A stretch of 15,240 nt of DNA from Rhodospirillaceae bacterium (GTDB lineage Bacteria > Pseudomonadota > Alphaproteobacteria > UBA8366 > GCA-2717185): contig PBDC01000005.1 of NCBI GenBank assembly GCA_002717185.1, positions 1 through 15,240 on the forward strand, written 5' to 3'. Shown here piece after piece: positions 8,182 through 15,240 of this stretch (positions within the stretch are counted from its first letter, which is position 1; every line of letters begins with the position of its first letter). The position numbers were made by a program, and so were the translations under genes. Under the pieces are notes generated by a model. That model had not been told where the DNA came from, searched no databases, and saw only the letters and a program-made list of their open reading frames with translations.

Positions 8182-8306
8182 CGTAAAATCTCCAACATTA
8201 CGCCTTAAGAATAGTGGTCGCTTTTCATTTGTGCAGCAACCGATTTGACCTTTGATACATTACGTGGAAAAACTTCGTTAGTAAGCTAACGGCAGGAAAA
8301 ATATTT
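8182..8306. promoter_or_regulatory. Divergent intergenic region, probable promoters for both operons
   Basis: These 125 bp separate the minus-strand cupin-hyuAB operon from the plus-strand hydroxylase operon, so both must have promoters here unless read from elsewhere. For the plus strand I see an extended minus-10-like TGATACATT at 8253-8261 and a TTGACC at 8245-8250 that is badly spaced for it. For the minus strand there is a weak TATTCT-like element. An inverted repeat GTTAG-TAAG-CTAAC at 8277-8290 lies just upstream of the coxM-like ribosome binding site and could be an operator. All these matches are short, and only the existence of a shared control region is well supported. Confidence 0.5.
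8294..8297 (+). promoter_or_regulatory. Ribosome binding site selecting a TTG start for the FAD subunit
   Basis: AGGA lies nine bases before the TTG at 8307. The translation from that TTG gives KPATFQYLAPDN, which is where proteins of this family normally begin. No in-frame ATG lies nearer; the next methionines are inside the FAD-binding motif. The site therefore decides a non-ATG start. Confidence 0.65.
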
Positions 8307-9179
8307 TTGAAACCGGCAACCTTCCAATACCTGGCACCAGACAATTTGCAGGGAGCCATAGAATACCTGAGTGAAAATGCACCCGACGCCAACCTGCTGG
8401 CCGGTGGGCAAAGCCTTGTGCCAATGATGAACTTTCGATTGGCTAGGCCCAAGGTCCTCATAGATCTGAATTTAATTCCTGAACTTGCCTTCATTCGTGA
8501 AGATACAAACCATTTAGTGATTGGGGCGATGACCCGAGAGCGGGATATTGAGAACGATAAACTCGTACGCGAACATTCTCCACTCCTACACAGGGCTACG
8601 CTAAATATTGTCCACCTACCGATCCGCAGTCGAGGAACAATTGGCGGAAGCATCGCAAATGCGGACCCAGCGGCCGAATATCCGGCGGTAATTCTCGCCC
8701 TAGACGCCAGTTTAAAAGCACTTTCAGTGCGAGGAGCAAGGGAGATTCCGGCCGAAGAGTTCTTTGAGGGTGCTCTTAGTACAGCGTTAGACGCTGACGA
8801 AATACTCACGGAAATTCGTATTCCCAAGGCGCCAGAGGACAGCGGCGCTGCATTCGAGGAAATTGCCCGCCGCAAAGGAGATTTTGCACTAGCCGGAGTT
8901 GCTGCACAGGTAACCCTGAAAAAAGGCATCGTAAAAGGTGTTCGAGTAGCCGCTTGTGGTGTAGGGGCCGGCCCAATCCGGCTGCGTAATGCCGAAGAAA
9001 TAGTGCGGGGACAAAGTATAACGGACGAGCTTATTGCTGCGGCCGGACATGCGGCAAGTGCTGAAGTGGAGCCGGAAGGCGACGTACATGCTACGGCTGA
9101 TTATCGTCGTAAACTCGCAGGCATAATGACGCGACGTGCAATATTGAAAGCGATCGAATGCGCTAAGGGACCGGAATGA
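8307..9179 (+). CDS. coxM: FAD-binding medium subunit of a xanthine dehydrogenase/CoxM-family hydroxylase
   Basis: This 290-residue flavoprotein subunit passes electrons from the iron-sulfur subunit to an external acceptor in a heterotrimeric molybdenum hydroxylase. The two FAD-binding signatures are clear: AGGQSLVPMMNFRLARP at 32-48 and TIGGSIANADPAAEYP at 111-126. The C-terminal CO_deh_flav_C region follows from about residue 180. Length is typical (280-290). Translation starts at TTG, supported by an AGGA ribosome binding site and by the conserved N-terminal sequence. The stop overlaps the ATG of the iron-sulfur subunit by 4 bp. Gene order M-S-L is the one found in CO-dehydrogenase-like clusters. 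The symbol denotes the family; CO as substrate is unlikely given the large-subunit loop. Confidence 0.9.
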   Translation: MKPATFQYLAPDNLQGAIEYLSENAPDANLLAGGQSLVPMMNFRLARPKVLIDLNLIPELAFIREDTNHLVIGAMTRERDIENDKLVREHSPLLHRATLNIVHLPIRSRGTIGGSIANADPAAEYPAVILALDASLKALSVRGAREIPAEEFFEGALSTALDADEILTEIRIPKAPEDSGAAFEEIARRKGDFALAGVAAQVTLKKGIVKGVRVAACGVGAGPIRLRNAEEIVRGQSITDELIAAAGHAASAEVEPEGDVHATADYRRKLAGIMTRRAILKAIECAKGPE

Positions 9180-9670
9180 ATAATCACAAATCCATTAACG
9201 TGACTGTCAATGATGAAAAATACAGCGGTGAAGCTGAGGACAGAACACTACTCGTTGACTTCCTTAGAGATCACCTGAGACTTACAGGCACGCATGTCGG
9301 TTGTGAACACGGCGTTTGTGGGGCTTGCACAATAATCTTGAATGGCACTGCCGCGCGCTCTTGTCTTATGTTTGCGGTGCAAGCGAATCACGCCACGATA
9401 CAAACGATAGAGGGCCTAGCAAAAGGGGGCGAAATGCACCCTTTGCAAAAGTTATTTTCCAAACACCACGCTCTTCAATGCGGGTTCTGTACACCAGGTA
9501 TGTTGATGACGGCTATCGACCTAGTCCATAGCCGCACGAACCTATCAGAGGAGGACATAAGGGAGGGCATGTCAGCCGCGCTATGCCGTTGTACTGGTTA
9601 CGAGGGCATTATCAACGCCGTAAGCGAATACGCAGAACAAATCTCTAGCGAGGGGTCTATCAATGGCTGA
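9176..9670 (+). CDS. coxS: [2Fe-2S] small subunit of the molybdenum hydroxylase (CoxS-family)
   Basis: This 164-residue protein carries two [2Fe-2S] clusters that shuttle electrons from the molybdenum site to FAD. All eight cysteines are present. The plant-ferredoxin-type cluster uses C43, C48 and C51 (CEHGVCGAC) and C63. The second, helical-domain cluster uses C102 and C105 (CGFC) and C137 and C139 (CRC, followed by TGY). Length is normal for stand-alone small subunits (about 150-170 residues). It is coupled to both neighbours, with a 4 bp overlap upstream and an 8 bp overlap downstream. The protein has no twin-arginine or Sec signal, so the enzyme is cytoplasmic. Confidence 0.95.
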   Translation: MNNHKSINVTVNDEKYSGEAEDRTLLVDFLRDHLRLTGTHVGCEHGVCGACTIILNGTAARSCLMFAVQANHATIQTIEGLAKGGEMHPLQKLFSKHHALQCGFCTPGMLMTAIDLVHSRTNLSEEDIREGMSAALCRCTGYEGIINAVSEYAEQISSEGSING

Positions 9671-12035
9671 TGGGGGTTCGCGGCAATCCGGCGGCTATAT
9701 TGGTCAGTCCGTACCAAGGCGAGAAGACAATAACCTTTTGCTGGGCAATGCCACGTTCGTGGCGGATATACAATTGCCCCGAATGGCCCACGTCGCATTC
9801 GCTCGCAGCTCGTTACCTCATGCCAAAATAAAATCGGTGAATACCGATAGTGCAAACGGGCTTAACGGTGTGCTGTTTGTCGCCACCGGCAAAGAGGTCT
9901 CTGCGGAACTGCCGCCTATAAATGGAATGCAAGTAGTAACACCCGAAGGGTGGCGAAGCCGCGTTGACACAGATATCCTGATACCGGACCAACCCCTTAT
10001 ACCCGATGACAAGGTTCGATATGTTGGCGAAGCGTACGGTCTTGTCGTTGCCGACAGTCGATATATCGCCGAAGATGCACTTGAACTTCTTGAAGCTGAC
10101 TTTGAACCCCTTCAACCGTTACCGGATGCTGAAACCGCGCTGATTGATGGCGCTGCCCTTGTCCATGATCATCTTGGTCGCAATGTGGCCGCTTTTCTTC
10201 ATACGAAAAAAGGCGGCGGAGCAGACGCTATGGACGATGCGCCGCATCGCCTTCGTCGCCGTTTTGTCCACCATCGCTACGCGGCCATGCCCATGGAATG
10301 CCGCGGTGTCGTCGCCGATTATGACGCGAGAACGGATACGCTGACGATATGGTCCTCAACCCAGATTGTTCATTGGGTTCGCCGTGAAGTATCTACCGCA
10401 CTGGGGATGCCCGAGGAGCGCGTCCGATGTATAGCCCCCGATGTAGGTGGAGGTTTTGGCGGCAAAGGACACGTCTATCCGGAAGATATTTTAATAGCGT
10501 GGTTGTCAAAAAAACTCGGTCGCCCGATTAAATGGATTGAAGATCGGCACGAACATATTCTGAATGCGGCACACTCACGGGACAACGTTTATGATGTAGA
10601 GATTGGCTTTGATAGTGACGGCCGAATTCTGACAGTTACCAGTTCCTTTTTGGTCGACTCCGGCGCTTACACCCCCGTCGGCGCAGGTATAGCCGGCAAC
10701 TCTATCGCTCATATGCTTGGGCCTTACGATATTCCAAATTACGAAACAGACTGCAAAATCGTACTCACCAACCGAACACCAAACGCGCCATATCGTGGTG
10801 CGGGTCGACCGGAAGTAGGCTTTGCGATGGAACGAGCCGTGGACCTAGTGGCAAATGAGCTTGAGCTCGACCCAGCAGAAGTGCGCTTCCGCAACATGAT
10901 CCAACCGGAGAACATGCCCTACGACGTTGGCCTCACATATCGGGACGGTGTCCCCATGGTCTATGACAGTGGCGATTATCCGAAAGCATTACAGCGGGCA
11001 ATTGATGAATTAGGTGGTTTGGATACGATCCGCCAGCGCCAGAAAGATGCATTGAAGGAAGGCCACTTTCTTGGGCTGGGTCTGGGTTGCTATGTCGAGG
11101 GGACTGGTGTGGGACCCTTTGAAGGAGCGACCGTTAAAATTGATCCAACCGGTAAAATAATTGTTGCCACCGGGGCCTGCCCACAAGGACAGGGACACGA
11201 GACGATATTTGCACAAGTCGCTGCCGATTTATGGCAGGTTCCGATTGAAGATGTCTTCGTGACCGTCGCTGACACAGGGCATGTAAGCCAAGGTTACGGC
11301 ACTATCGCGAGTCGAAGTACAGTCACCGCATCGGGAGCAATCAAGATTGCGACAGACGAAGTGCATGAAAAGGTTTTTGCGATTGCCGCTAATATGTTGG
11401 AAGCCGGTGAACCCGATCTCGAAGTGAGGGAGAGCGGTATCGGGGTAAAAGGGGTGCCCGATATGCACGTTACTTATTTGGATATTGCCCGCGCGGCTAA
11501 GCCGGGCTGGGACAACCAGAGGCCAGCCGGTGTAAGTCCCGGCCTCGAATCAACCTCCTATTATGAGCCTCCAACCGTGACTTGGGCCTACGCTGCAAAT
11601 GCAGCAATCGTTCTTGTTGACCCGGAGACAGGACAGATTGAAATCGAGAGGTATGTTGAAGTTCACGACGCAGGAGTCCTCGTGAACCCCGCACTAGCAG
11701 ACGGCCAAGTTAAAGGTGGTTTGGTGCAGGGCATTGGCGGCGGACTTCTTGAGGAACTAGCTTACGACGATCAGGGCCAACTAATAACAGGAAGCTTGAT
11801 GGACTATCTATTACCGTCCGCTTCGGATGTTCCGCCGATTACGGTAATACACCATGAAACTCCGTCCCCCCTGAATGCGTTTGGCGTAAAAGGGCTGGGA
11901 GAGGGGGGCGCGATTGCTCCACCGGTCGTAATCGCTAACGCAGTTTGCGATGCCCTGCGCCCATTTAAGGCCGAATTGAATTCCACCCCGGTCCGTTGGT
12001 CCGACGTTGCCGCCTTCTTTGAAAATTCGATTTGA
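9663..12035 (+). CDS. Molybdopterin-binding large subunit, form II CoxL-like/aldehyde-oxidoreductase family
   Basis: This 790-residue catalytic subunit of a heterotrimeric xanthine-oxidase-family enzyme adds oxygen from water to a carbon, usually an aldehyde or a carbon beside ring nitrogen. The start RREDNNLLLGNATFVADI at 19-36 opens the a/b hammerhead domain. Cofactor-binding motifs are DVGGGFGGK at 260-268, GQGHET at 508-513 and GVKGLGEGGAIAPP at 741-754, where E747 matches the catalytic base glutamate of the family. The active-site loop reads PYRGAGR at 376-382. This is the form II signature and lacks the cysteine of the form I loop (AYRCSFR) that binds copper in true CO dehydrogenases. 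CO oxidation is therefore unlikely. AGGGG seven bases before the ATG serves as ribosome binding site, inside the end of the small-subunit gene. The ABC importer genes start 42 bp downstream. The substrate is not determined; a nitrogen heterocycle fits the HyuAB context. Confidence 0.92.
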   Translation: MADGGSRQSGGYIGQSVPRREDNNLLLGNATFVADIQLPRMAHVAFARSSLPHAKIKSVNTDSANGLNGVLFVATGKEVSAELPPINGMQVVTPEGWRSRVDTDILIPDQPLIPDDKVRYVGEAYGLVVADSRYIAEDALELLEADFEPLQPLPDAETALIDGAALVHDHLGRNVAAFLHTKKGGGADAMDDAPHRLRRRFVHHRYAAMPMECRGVVADYDARTDTLTIWSSTQIVHWVRREVSTALGMPEERVRCIAPDVGGGFGGKGHVYPEDILIAWLSKKLGRPIKWIEDRHEHILNAAHSRDNVYDVEIGFDSDGRILTVTSSFLVDSGAYTPVGAGIAGNSIAHMLGPYDIPNYETDCKIVLTNRTPNAPYRGAGRPEVGFAMERAVDLVANELELDPAEVRFRNMIQPENMPYDVGLTYRDGVPMVYDSGDYPKALQRAIDELGGLDTIRQRQKDALKEGHFLGLGLGCYVEGTGVGPFEGATVKIDPTGKIIVATGACPQGQGHETIFAQVAADLWQVPIEDVFVTVADTGHVSQGYGTIASRSTVTASGAIKIATDEVHEKVFAIAANMLEAGEPDLEVRESGIGVKGVPDMHVTYLDIARAAKPGWDNQRPAGVSPGLESTSYYEPPTVTWAYAANAAIVLVDPETGQIEIERYVEVHDAGVLVNPALADGQVKGGLVQGIGGGLLEELAYDDQGQLITGSLMDYLLPSASDVPPITVIHHETPSPLNAFGVKGLGEGGAIAPPVVIANAVCDALRPFKAELNSTPVRWSDVAAFFENSI

Positions 12036-12077
12036 CGACCCGGCCAAATACCTACGGAACCGAAAAACTAATAAAAT

Positions 12078-12854
12078 ATGATGGAAACACTGATTGATAT
12101 AGACGGCGTCGGAAAAACGTTTACGGGCCAAGATGGCGAACAAATAATCGCGTTAGAAGGAACTGACCTCAAGATCGGCCGTGGAGAATTTGTTTCCATC
12201 GTTGGCCCAAGCGGGTGCGGAAAAAGTACTTTATTATCGCTCGTTGCGGGTCTACTCGAAACCACCATCGGTGAGGTTCGCATCAGTGGTAGCCGCGTAG
12301 ATGGTCCCTATACTGACCTTGGTTTTGCTTTCCAAAGTGATCTTCTACTCGATTGGCGAACAGTATTACGAAATGTTCTATTACAGTGCGATATGCGTGG
12401 GATCGACAATAAAACGCACGAACCAAGAGCCCGCGAATTACTGCGGTCCGTGGGACTAGAGGGCTTTGAAGATAAAAGACCTTTCGAACTATCAGGCGGG
12501 ATGCGCCAAAGAGTGGCACTATGCAGGGCTCTTTTGCTTGACCCGCCGATGCTTATGATGGACGAGCCGTTCGGTGCACTCGACGCTTTAACCCGCGAAC
12601 AGATGCAGGTCGATCTACTTGCAATGTGGCAAGAAACTAAGAAGACTGTCCTTTTTGTTACTCACAGTATAAGCGAGGCCGTATTTCTTTCTGATCGTAT
12701 TATTGTGATGACCCCTCGGCCTGGAAAAGTAAGGGAAATTATTGACATTGATATTTCCAGACCCCGTGATCTTAACGTACGTGATACGGGGGAATTCGGC
12801 GCCATAGTTCATAGAATTAGGCTCTTATTTCAAGAAATGGGTGTTATTCACTAG
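12078..12854 (+). CDS. ABC importer ATPase, nitrate/sulfonate/taurine (SsuB/TauB) type
   Basis: This 258-residue ATPase powers a small-molecule importer. It has Walker A GPSGCGKST at 43-51, the Q-loop glutamine at 86 (FAFQSD), signature LSGGMRQR at 138-145, Walker B MLMMDEP at 158-164, a D-loop GALD at 166-169 and the switch histidine H196. The C-terminal MTPRPGKVREIIDI segment is characteristic of the SsuB/TauB group. Two ATGs are adjacent (12078 and 12081) and either could be used. The Shine-Dalgarno sequence is weak, so reinitiation after the large-subunit gene 42 bp upstream is possible. It pairs with the permease and binding protein that follow. Its position directly behind the hydroxylase genes suggests that the imported solute is the hydroxylase substrate or a precursor of it. 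Confidence 0.93.
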   Translation: MMETLIDIDGVGKTFTGQDGEQIIALEGTDLKIGRGEFVSIVGPSGCGKSTLLSLVAGLLETTIGEVRISGSRVDGPYTDLGFAFQSDLLLDWRTVLRNVLLQCDMRGIDNKTHEPRARELLRSVGLEGFEDKRPFELSGGMRQRVALCRALLLDPPMLMMDEPFGALDALTREQMQVDLLAMWQETKKTVLFVTHSISEAVFLSDRIIVMTPRPGKVREIIDIDISRPRDLNVRDTGEFGAIVHRIRLLFQEMGVIH

Positions 12855-12877
12855 TACAGGAACGCGGAATTTAAATA

Positions 12878-13696
12878 ATGACACAGCCGACAACAGAAAA
12901 ACGACCCGGATTTTTGAGCCCCAACCGCCGCGGATGGTACGTAGATGCGTTTTGGATGTTGTTGTCACTCGTGCTTGTCCTGGTGTTTTGGGAGTTATTA
13001 GTACTTATTTTTGGATTTCCAAGCCACCTACTGCCACGCCCGTTATCGGTAGTTAATTCTGTAATAGAACATTGGGGTACGATCGCTGATAATTCATGGG
13101 ACACAACGGCGGCGGTCCTATTGGGTTATATTTTGGCTGTAGGCTTCGCGGTTCCCGTAGCAATACTCATTGTAATCTCACCGCAAGTCGAGCGGCTACT
13201 TTATCCCCCTTTGGTGGCCACCCAAAGTATTCCCAAAATAGCCCTGGCTCCTTTATTTATTGTATGGTTTGGCTTTGGGATCGAAACCAAAATTTCTGTT
13301 GCTTTTTTGATCTGCTTTTTCCCGATTGTCGTCGACTCCATCGTGGGCCTTCGTAGTATCGACCCCTCATTAATACAGCTAGCACGCTCCATGGGCGCAT
13401 CGTCGTCAAGAATATTTCTAAAGCTTCGATTGCCGGGAGCATTGCCAAGCATGTTTGGAGGATTGAAAGTAGCATCGGCCCTAGCGGTAGTGGGCGCTCT
13501 GACAGGAGAATATATCGCTTCGGATTCGGGCCTTGGCTACATTCTCTTAAGTGCCTCGGGTGAGATGAATACGGCGCTCCTATTCGGGGTTCTCATAGTA
13601 CTGTCAATTCTTGCGATGTTATTCTTTTATGCGATCGAACTTCTGGAAAAGTTACTAATCCCGTGGCACGTTTCACAACGAACCCACGTGCAATAA
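12878..13696 (+). CDS. ABC importer permease, SsuC/TauC type
   Basis: This 272-residue inner-membrane permease of the binding-protein-dependent transport family has about six hydrophobic segments: near residues 24-46, 76-100, 112-130, 137-157, 198-218 and 232-258. The cytoplasmic EAA-like loop that docks on the ATPase is at 168-190, with the conserved glycine G173 and the LP pair at 185-186. Length is normal for this group. A weak GGAA lies eight bases before the ATG. It follows the ATPase by 23 bp and precedes the binding protein by about 55 bp, in one operon. Only one permease is encoded, so it presumably acts as a homodimer, as is usual in this family. Confidence 0.92.
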   Translation: MTQPTTEKRPGFLSPNRRGWYVDAFWMLLSLVLVLVFWELLVLIFGFPSHLLPRPLSVVNSVIEHWGTIADNSWDTTAAVLLGYILAVGFAVPVAILIVISPQVERLLYPPLVATQSIPKIALAPLFIVWFGFGIETKISVAFLICFFPIVVDSIVGLRSIDPSLIQLARSMGASSSRIFLKLRLPGALPSMFGGLKVASALAVVGALTGEYIASDSGLGYILLSASGEMNTALLFGVLIVLSILAMLFFYAIELLEKLLIPWHVSQRTHVQ

Positions 13697-13741
13697 TAAG
13701 AAACTATGGAACTACGCGTACTAAATAATAAACTTAAAAAT

Positions 13742-13745
13742 GGAG
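13742..13745 (+). promoter_or_regulatory. Ribosome binding site deciding the start of the substrate-binding protein
   Basis: GGAG lies six bases before the ATG at 13752. The in-frame ATG at 13740 has only AT-rich DNA before it, and its own G overlaps this GGAG. The downstream ATG also gives a cleaner signal peptide, so 13752 is preferred. Confidence 0.6.
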
Positions 13746-13751
13746 AAACTA

Positions 13752-14720
13752 ATGAAATCGGTAACAAAAAAAATATTATTAATGGGTGCGCTTACCGCGC
13801 TCATTACAGCGCCGGTACAAGCCAAAGACAATGTAACACTGCGACTAGACTGGGTGTTAGGCGGATATCACGCCGTTTGGCACTACGCCAAGGCTAAAGG
13901 TGTATTTGCAAAACATGGAATAAACGTAAACCTGCGAGAGGGTCGCGGGTCAATGACAACGTCGCAGACGGTGGGCAATAAATCCGATGAATTTGGGACA
14001 GCTGATGGGGGCGCCATGATGGTGCTGCGATCGAAAGGACTAAAAACTAAGATGGTCGCCGGTTATCTCCGGACCGGCCCAAGTGCGCTAATTTTTCCGA
14101 AGTCTAAAGGTTGGAAAAGTTGGAAAGACGTAAAGGGAGCAAAAATTGCCGACTCAGCAGGTGGAAGTACTATTTTCCTGTTTAAAGCTGTCGAAAAAGC
14201 AATGGGAATTGGTGGTAACAAGATTGTTCTCGTCGCGCCACCTGCCAAAGTTAGCTCCGTACTGTCCGGAAAAGCGGACGGCACCAACTCTTTTGGCTTT
14301 CTGCAAAAACCTATAATGGAGTCCAAGGGTACGCCAGCGGAATACTTAAGCTTCGCATCAGCGGGCGTAAACGTGCCGGGCTTAGCAATTATCACGCATC
14401 AAGACATGATAAAAAATAAAGGTAATCTCGTCGGGCGAATGGTCAGTGCTACCCAAGAAGCACTAAAGGTCGTGCAAGAAAATCCAGGGGCGGCGATTGA
14501 TGCCCTCCGTAAAGTCAAACCCACACTGAACCGCGCCATTCACCTCGCTATCTTGAAATCATCTTTCGATCTTTATCATAGTGCAGGAAGCAAGGGTAAG
14601 CCACTAGGGTGGGTTCCACCATCTGATATTACGAACGCCCAAAATATCCTGGTTGAGTACGAGCAAATTAAGGTGAAAGCACCAATTAGCGATTATTTTA
14701 CAAACCAATTTATTAAATAG
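13752..14720 (+). CDS. Periplasmic substrate-binding protein, SsuA/THI5-like (NMT1 family)
   Basis: This 322-residue exported protein delivers the solute to the ABC permease. It begins with a Sec signal peptide: basic MKSVTKK, a hydrophobic stretch to about residue 20, then PVQA with predicted cleavage after A24. The mature part starts with LRLDWVLGGYHAVWHYAKAKG (29-50) and has GRGSMTTSQTVG at 64-75 and FGTAD at 81-85, the pattern of the THI5/SsuA group that binds pyrimidines, sulfonates, riboflavin precursors, aromatics and similar small molecules. An upstream in-frame ATG at 13740 would add four residues but lacks a ribosome binding site. The gene is unusually lysine-rich compared with its neighbours, which is common for periplasmic binding proteins. 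The ligand cannot be read from the sequence. It is 12 bp from the second cupin gene, so the two are probably co-expressed. Confidence 0.9.
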   Translation: MKSVTKKILLMGALTALITAPVQAKDNVTLRLDWVLGGYHAVWHYAKAKGVFAKHGINVNLREGRGSMTTSQTVGNKSDEFGTADGGAMMVLRSKGLKTKMVAGYLRTGPSALIFPKSKGWKSWKDVKGAKIADSAGGSTIFLFKAVEKAMGIGGNKIVLVAPPAKVSSVLSGKADGTNSFGFLQKPIMESKGTPAEYLSFASAGVNVPGLAIITHQDMIKNKGNLVGRMVSATQEALKVVQENPGAAIDALRKVKPTLNRAIHLAILKSSFDLYHSAGSKGKPLGWVPPSDITNAQNILVEYEQIKVKAPISDYFTNQFIK

Positions 14721-14732
14721 AGGAACCAATCC

Positions 14733-15240
14733 ATGGCGGAAAAGATCGCGCGCCATCCGCGCCCGCCTGAATATGAGGGCATGGGCATTGAAGATATCGC
14801 AGACAGGCAAATCGCTCACTTTAAAGATCGTACGCCCGACTGGGAGGCCTTTGCTGATGCCCTCATAGATGGCTACCGGCGCGCACAGCACCGATTTATA
14901 GGAAACACCAGCGGGAAAACGGACACCAGTGTAATTCCCGTTGGTGCTTTCACATTGAGCATTATGTATGTCCCTCCGGGTGAAGGTAACGCCCCGCATA
15001 CTCACGAGGTAGAAGAAATATTCTTCGTTCTGAAGGGAAACCTAATGGTATTTTTCGAGGAAGAGGATGGGCGCCGGGTCGAGCGGCATCTCGGTCCTTG
15101 GGACTGCGTATCTTGCCCCGCGGGGGTTATACACGGTTATCAAAATGAGAGTGTTGAGCCAGTTTATATGCAGGTCATGCTCGGAACGGGTCAAAAACCA
15201 GACCTAATGGGCTACGCAGAAGAGGAATTATACCGCAATC
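14733..15240 (+). CDS. Second cupin protein, paralogue of the cupin at 7642-8181 (3' end outside window)
   Basis: The open frame begins with ATG at 14733, preceded by AGAGGA eight bases upstream, and runs to the window edge without a stop, giving 169 complete codons. By comparison with its 179-residue paralogue only about ten residues are missing. Both cupin motifs are complete: GNAPHTHEVEE at 85-95 (H89, H91, E95) and GPWDCVSCPAGVIHGYQN at 121-138 (H134). These are at the same residue numbers as in the first cupin. Identity is roughly 60-65% by eye along the whole length, including the helical N-terminal extension (IARH, RPPE, PDWEAF, RAQHRFIG). It is the last visible gene of the hydroxylase/importer operon, 12 bp after the binding protein. 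Function is unknown; a metal-dependent role in the same pathway is inferred. Confidence 0.9.
   Translation, partial: MAEKIARHPRPPEYEGMGIEDIADRQIAHFKDRTPDWEAFADALIDGYRRAQHRFIGNTSGKTDTSVIPVGAFTLSIMYVPPGEGNAPHTHEVEEIFFVLKGNLMVFFEEEDGRRVERHLGPWDCVSCPAGVIHGYQNESVEPVYMQVMLGTGQKPDLMGYAEEELYRN

Noticed and set aside
8225..8929. 234-codon open frame on the minus strand across the FAD subunit gene
   Set aside because: It lies antisense to a clear CoxM-family protein with intact FAD motifs, and its translation is low-complexity serine/alanine/arginine-rich sequence with no recognisable domain.

Overview
The window is dense protein-coding bacterial DNA of roughly balanced base composition. Codon use and gene families look proteobacterial, and an alphaproteobacterium (possibly marine) is my best guess with low confidence, because no rRNA, tRNA or phylogenetic marker is present. 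I see no insertion sequence, phage gene, CRISPR array or RNA gene. Gaps between genes are short; the longest is the 125 bp divergent gap at 8182-8306.

Layout. (1) Bases 1-3750, plus strand: the C-terminal part of an EamA/DMT permease, an AMP-forming acyl-CoA synthetase and an N-acyl-D-amino-acid deacylase-type amidohydrolase. These overlap by 4 and 11 bp and so look like one operon. (2) Bases 3743-8181, minus strand: a cupin, then hyuA-like and hyuB-like subunits of an ATP-dependent hydantoinase/oxoprolinase. The operon reads leftward and its last codons overlap the end of the amidohydrolase by 8 bp. (3) Bases 8307-15240, plus strand: the FAD, [2Fe-2S] and molybdopterin subunits of a xanthine-dehydrogenase/CO-dehydrogenase-family hydroxylase. 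They are followed by an SsuB/SsuC/SsuA-type ABC importer (ATPase, permease, periplasmic binding protein) and a second cupin that runs off the window. This second cupin is a close paralogue of the one that heads the leftward operon.

How the genes may work together (inference). The ABC system would import a small organic compound. The molybdenum hydroxylase would insert oxygen from water into it, typically at a carbon next to ring nitrogen, giving a lactam or cyclic imide. HyuAB would open that ring at the expense of ATP. The amidohydrolase would remove an N-acyl or N-carbamoyl group, and the ligase would activate the resulting acid as a CoA thioester. The two cupins may be enzymes or binding proteins for an intermediate. 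This logic resembles known N-heterocycle pathways (hydantoins, indoleacetate, methylxanthines), but nothing in the sequence fixes the substrate. The large subunit carries a form II active-site loop, so it is probably not a true CO dehydrogenase. No transcription factor is encoded in the window.
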